Assembly: GCA_965178525.1 (NCBI GenBank)
Contig: CBCXVS010000385.1
Coordinates: 1-5,910, forward strand
Direction: 5' to 3'
DNA from: CBCXVS01 sp965178525
Lineage (GTDB): Bacteria > Tectomicrobia > Entotheonellia > Entotheonellales > Entotheonellaceae
Length of the DNA: 5,910 nt
This document shows, in pieces, positions 5,638-5,910 of this stretch. Numbering within the stretch: the first letter of the stretch is position 1; each line of letters opens with the position of its first letter. The translations under genes and the position numbers were made by a program. Below the pieces are notes generated by a model. That model did not search any database. It was not told where the DNA came from and saw only the letters and a list, made by a program, of their open reading frames with translations.

Positions 5638-5693
5638 AGCAGATGCGCAGCATTCATCAGTGCAGAGGGGGTTGTTGGAAAGGAAAGATGCAT

Positions 5694-5852
5694 ATGCCCG
5701 TTTTTAAATACACCGGCAAAACACGCTCGGGGGAGGCGCAAAAAGGCGAGATCGAAGCGCAGGACCGCATCAACGCGGTCGCCCTCCTGCGCCAACGTCA
5801 GCTCATGGTCACTTCGATCAAGGCCAAGCCTAAACCGAAGTTCCTCCCGTGA
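5694..5852 (+). CDS. PilC/GspF-type pilus inner-membrane platform protein, N-terminus only (truncated)
   Basis: Residues 1-44 (MPVFKYTGKTRSGE, then GEIEAQDRINAVALLRQRQL, then VTSIKAK) match the conserved N-terminal leader of PilC/GspF platform proteins. Those proteins are about 400 aa and organise the pilus or type II secretion motor in the inner membrane. Here TGA (5850-5852) stops the frame after 52 codons, before either cytoplasmic four-helix domain or any membrane helix. A second in-frame stop (TAA, 5874-5876) follows. I do not recognise the expected 'KDLVVFTRQFATM' type continuation in any frame up to 5910, though the preceding linker is variable in length. ATG 5694 is preferred over 5688 because AAAGGA (5679-5684) is 9 nt away and the family begins MPxFxY. 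It may be a pseudogene, a frameshifted full-length gene or a sequence error near a contig end. The N-terminal identity is clear; the state of the gene is not. Confidence 0.65.
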   Translation: MPVFKYTGKTRSGEAQKGEIEAQDRINAVALLRQRQLMVTSIKAKPKPKFLP

Positions 5853-5910
5853 TTCGGCGACAACTTGTTGAAATAAAAACTCAAAAGCCTGGAACGAATT
5901 GACCTTTGTT

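Larger units (their letters stand above)
5287..5693. other. About 400-nt intergenic region with regulatory-looking sites, no supported gene
   Basis: No reading frame here combines a good start, ribosome site and family similarity. It is relatively AT-rich compared with the flanking coding DNA. Besides the sites listed separately, it holds a hairpin of CGATGG (5522-5527) and CCATCG (5540-5545) around 12 nt. No intrinsic terminator with a T-run is seen after aroE. In related gene orders pilB and pilT often precede pilC; no remnant of either is recognisable here. Confidence 0.6.

Noticed and set aside
5460..5795. Minus-strand open frame of 111 codons across the intergenic region and the pilC-like start
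   Set aside because: It overlaps the clearly conserved PilC N-terminus, shows no family pattern, and no good ribosome site was seen.
1..5910. CRISPR array, tRNA, rRNA, insertion sequence or attachment site
   Set aside because: No regularly spaced repeats, no cloverleaf, no transposase or integrase and no terminal inverted repeats were seen on either strand.

Overview
The window reads as a GC-rich Gram-negative genome. It encodes a periplasmic SurA/PpiD-type chaperone, a TPR lipoprotein of the PilF/PilW (type IV pilus) type, a bitopic RodZ-like protein and the start of a PilC/GspF protein. All genes lie on the + strand. The taxon cannot be fixed from sequence alone. Phyla such as Nitrospirota, NC10/Methylomirabilota, Tectomicrobia/Entotheonella or a deltaproteobacterial relative would fit the gene mix, but this is a guess.

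Region 1 (1-711): the 3' end of a PpiD/SurA-like peptidyl-prolyl isomerase gene, a stem-loop just after its stop, then a good sigma70-like promoter and a 13-bp dyad in front of the next gene.

Region 2 (712-2513): an apparent two-gene unit. The first gene encodes a 93-aa MoaD/ThiS-fold sulfur carrier resembling mycobacterial CysO; its C-terminus is GGKG rather than a bare GG. The second encodes a 496-aa protein that keeps the layout of an M3 (oligoendopeptidase-like) metallopeptidase but has lost the HExxH zinc site. This pairing of a ubiquitin-like carrier with a dead peptidase is the most unusual content of the window.

Region 3 (2514-5286): a second promoter with a leader hairpin, then a tight run of three genes: PilF/PilW-like TPR lipoprotein, RodZ-like HTH/DUF4115 membrane protein and shikimate dehydrogenase AroE. 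Gaps are 13 nt between the first two and 1-28 nt before aroE, depending on its start. PilF next to RodZ recalls the proteobacterial pilF-rodZ-ispG order, here with aroE in third place. The set joins pilus and envelope morphogenesis to aromatic amino acid biosynthesis.

Region 4 (5287-5910): about 400 nt without a supported gene, relatively AT-rich and dense in possible regulatory sites (a TATAAT box, a perfect TGTGA-N6-TCACA CRP-type site, another dyad and two hairpins). It ends in the N-terminus of a PilC/GspF-type pilus platform protein that meets a stop after 52 codons, so the gene is truncated or frameshifted as presented.
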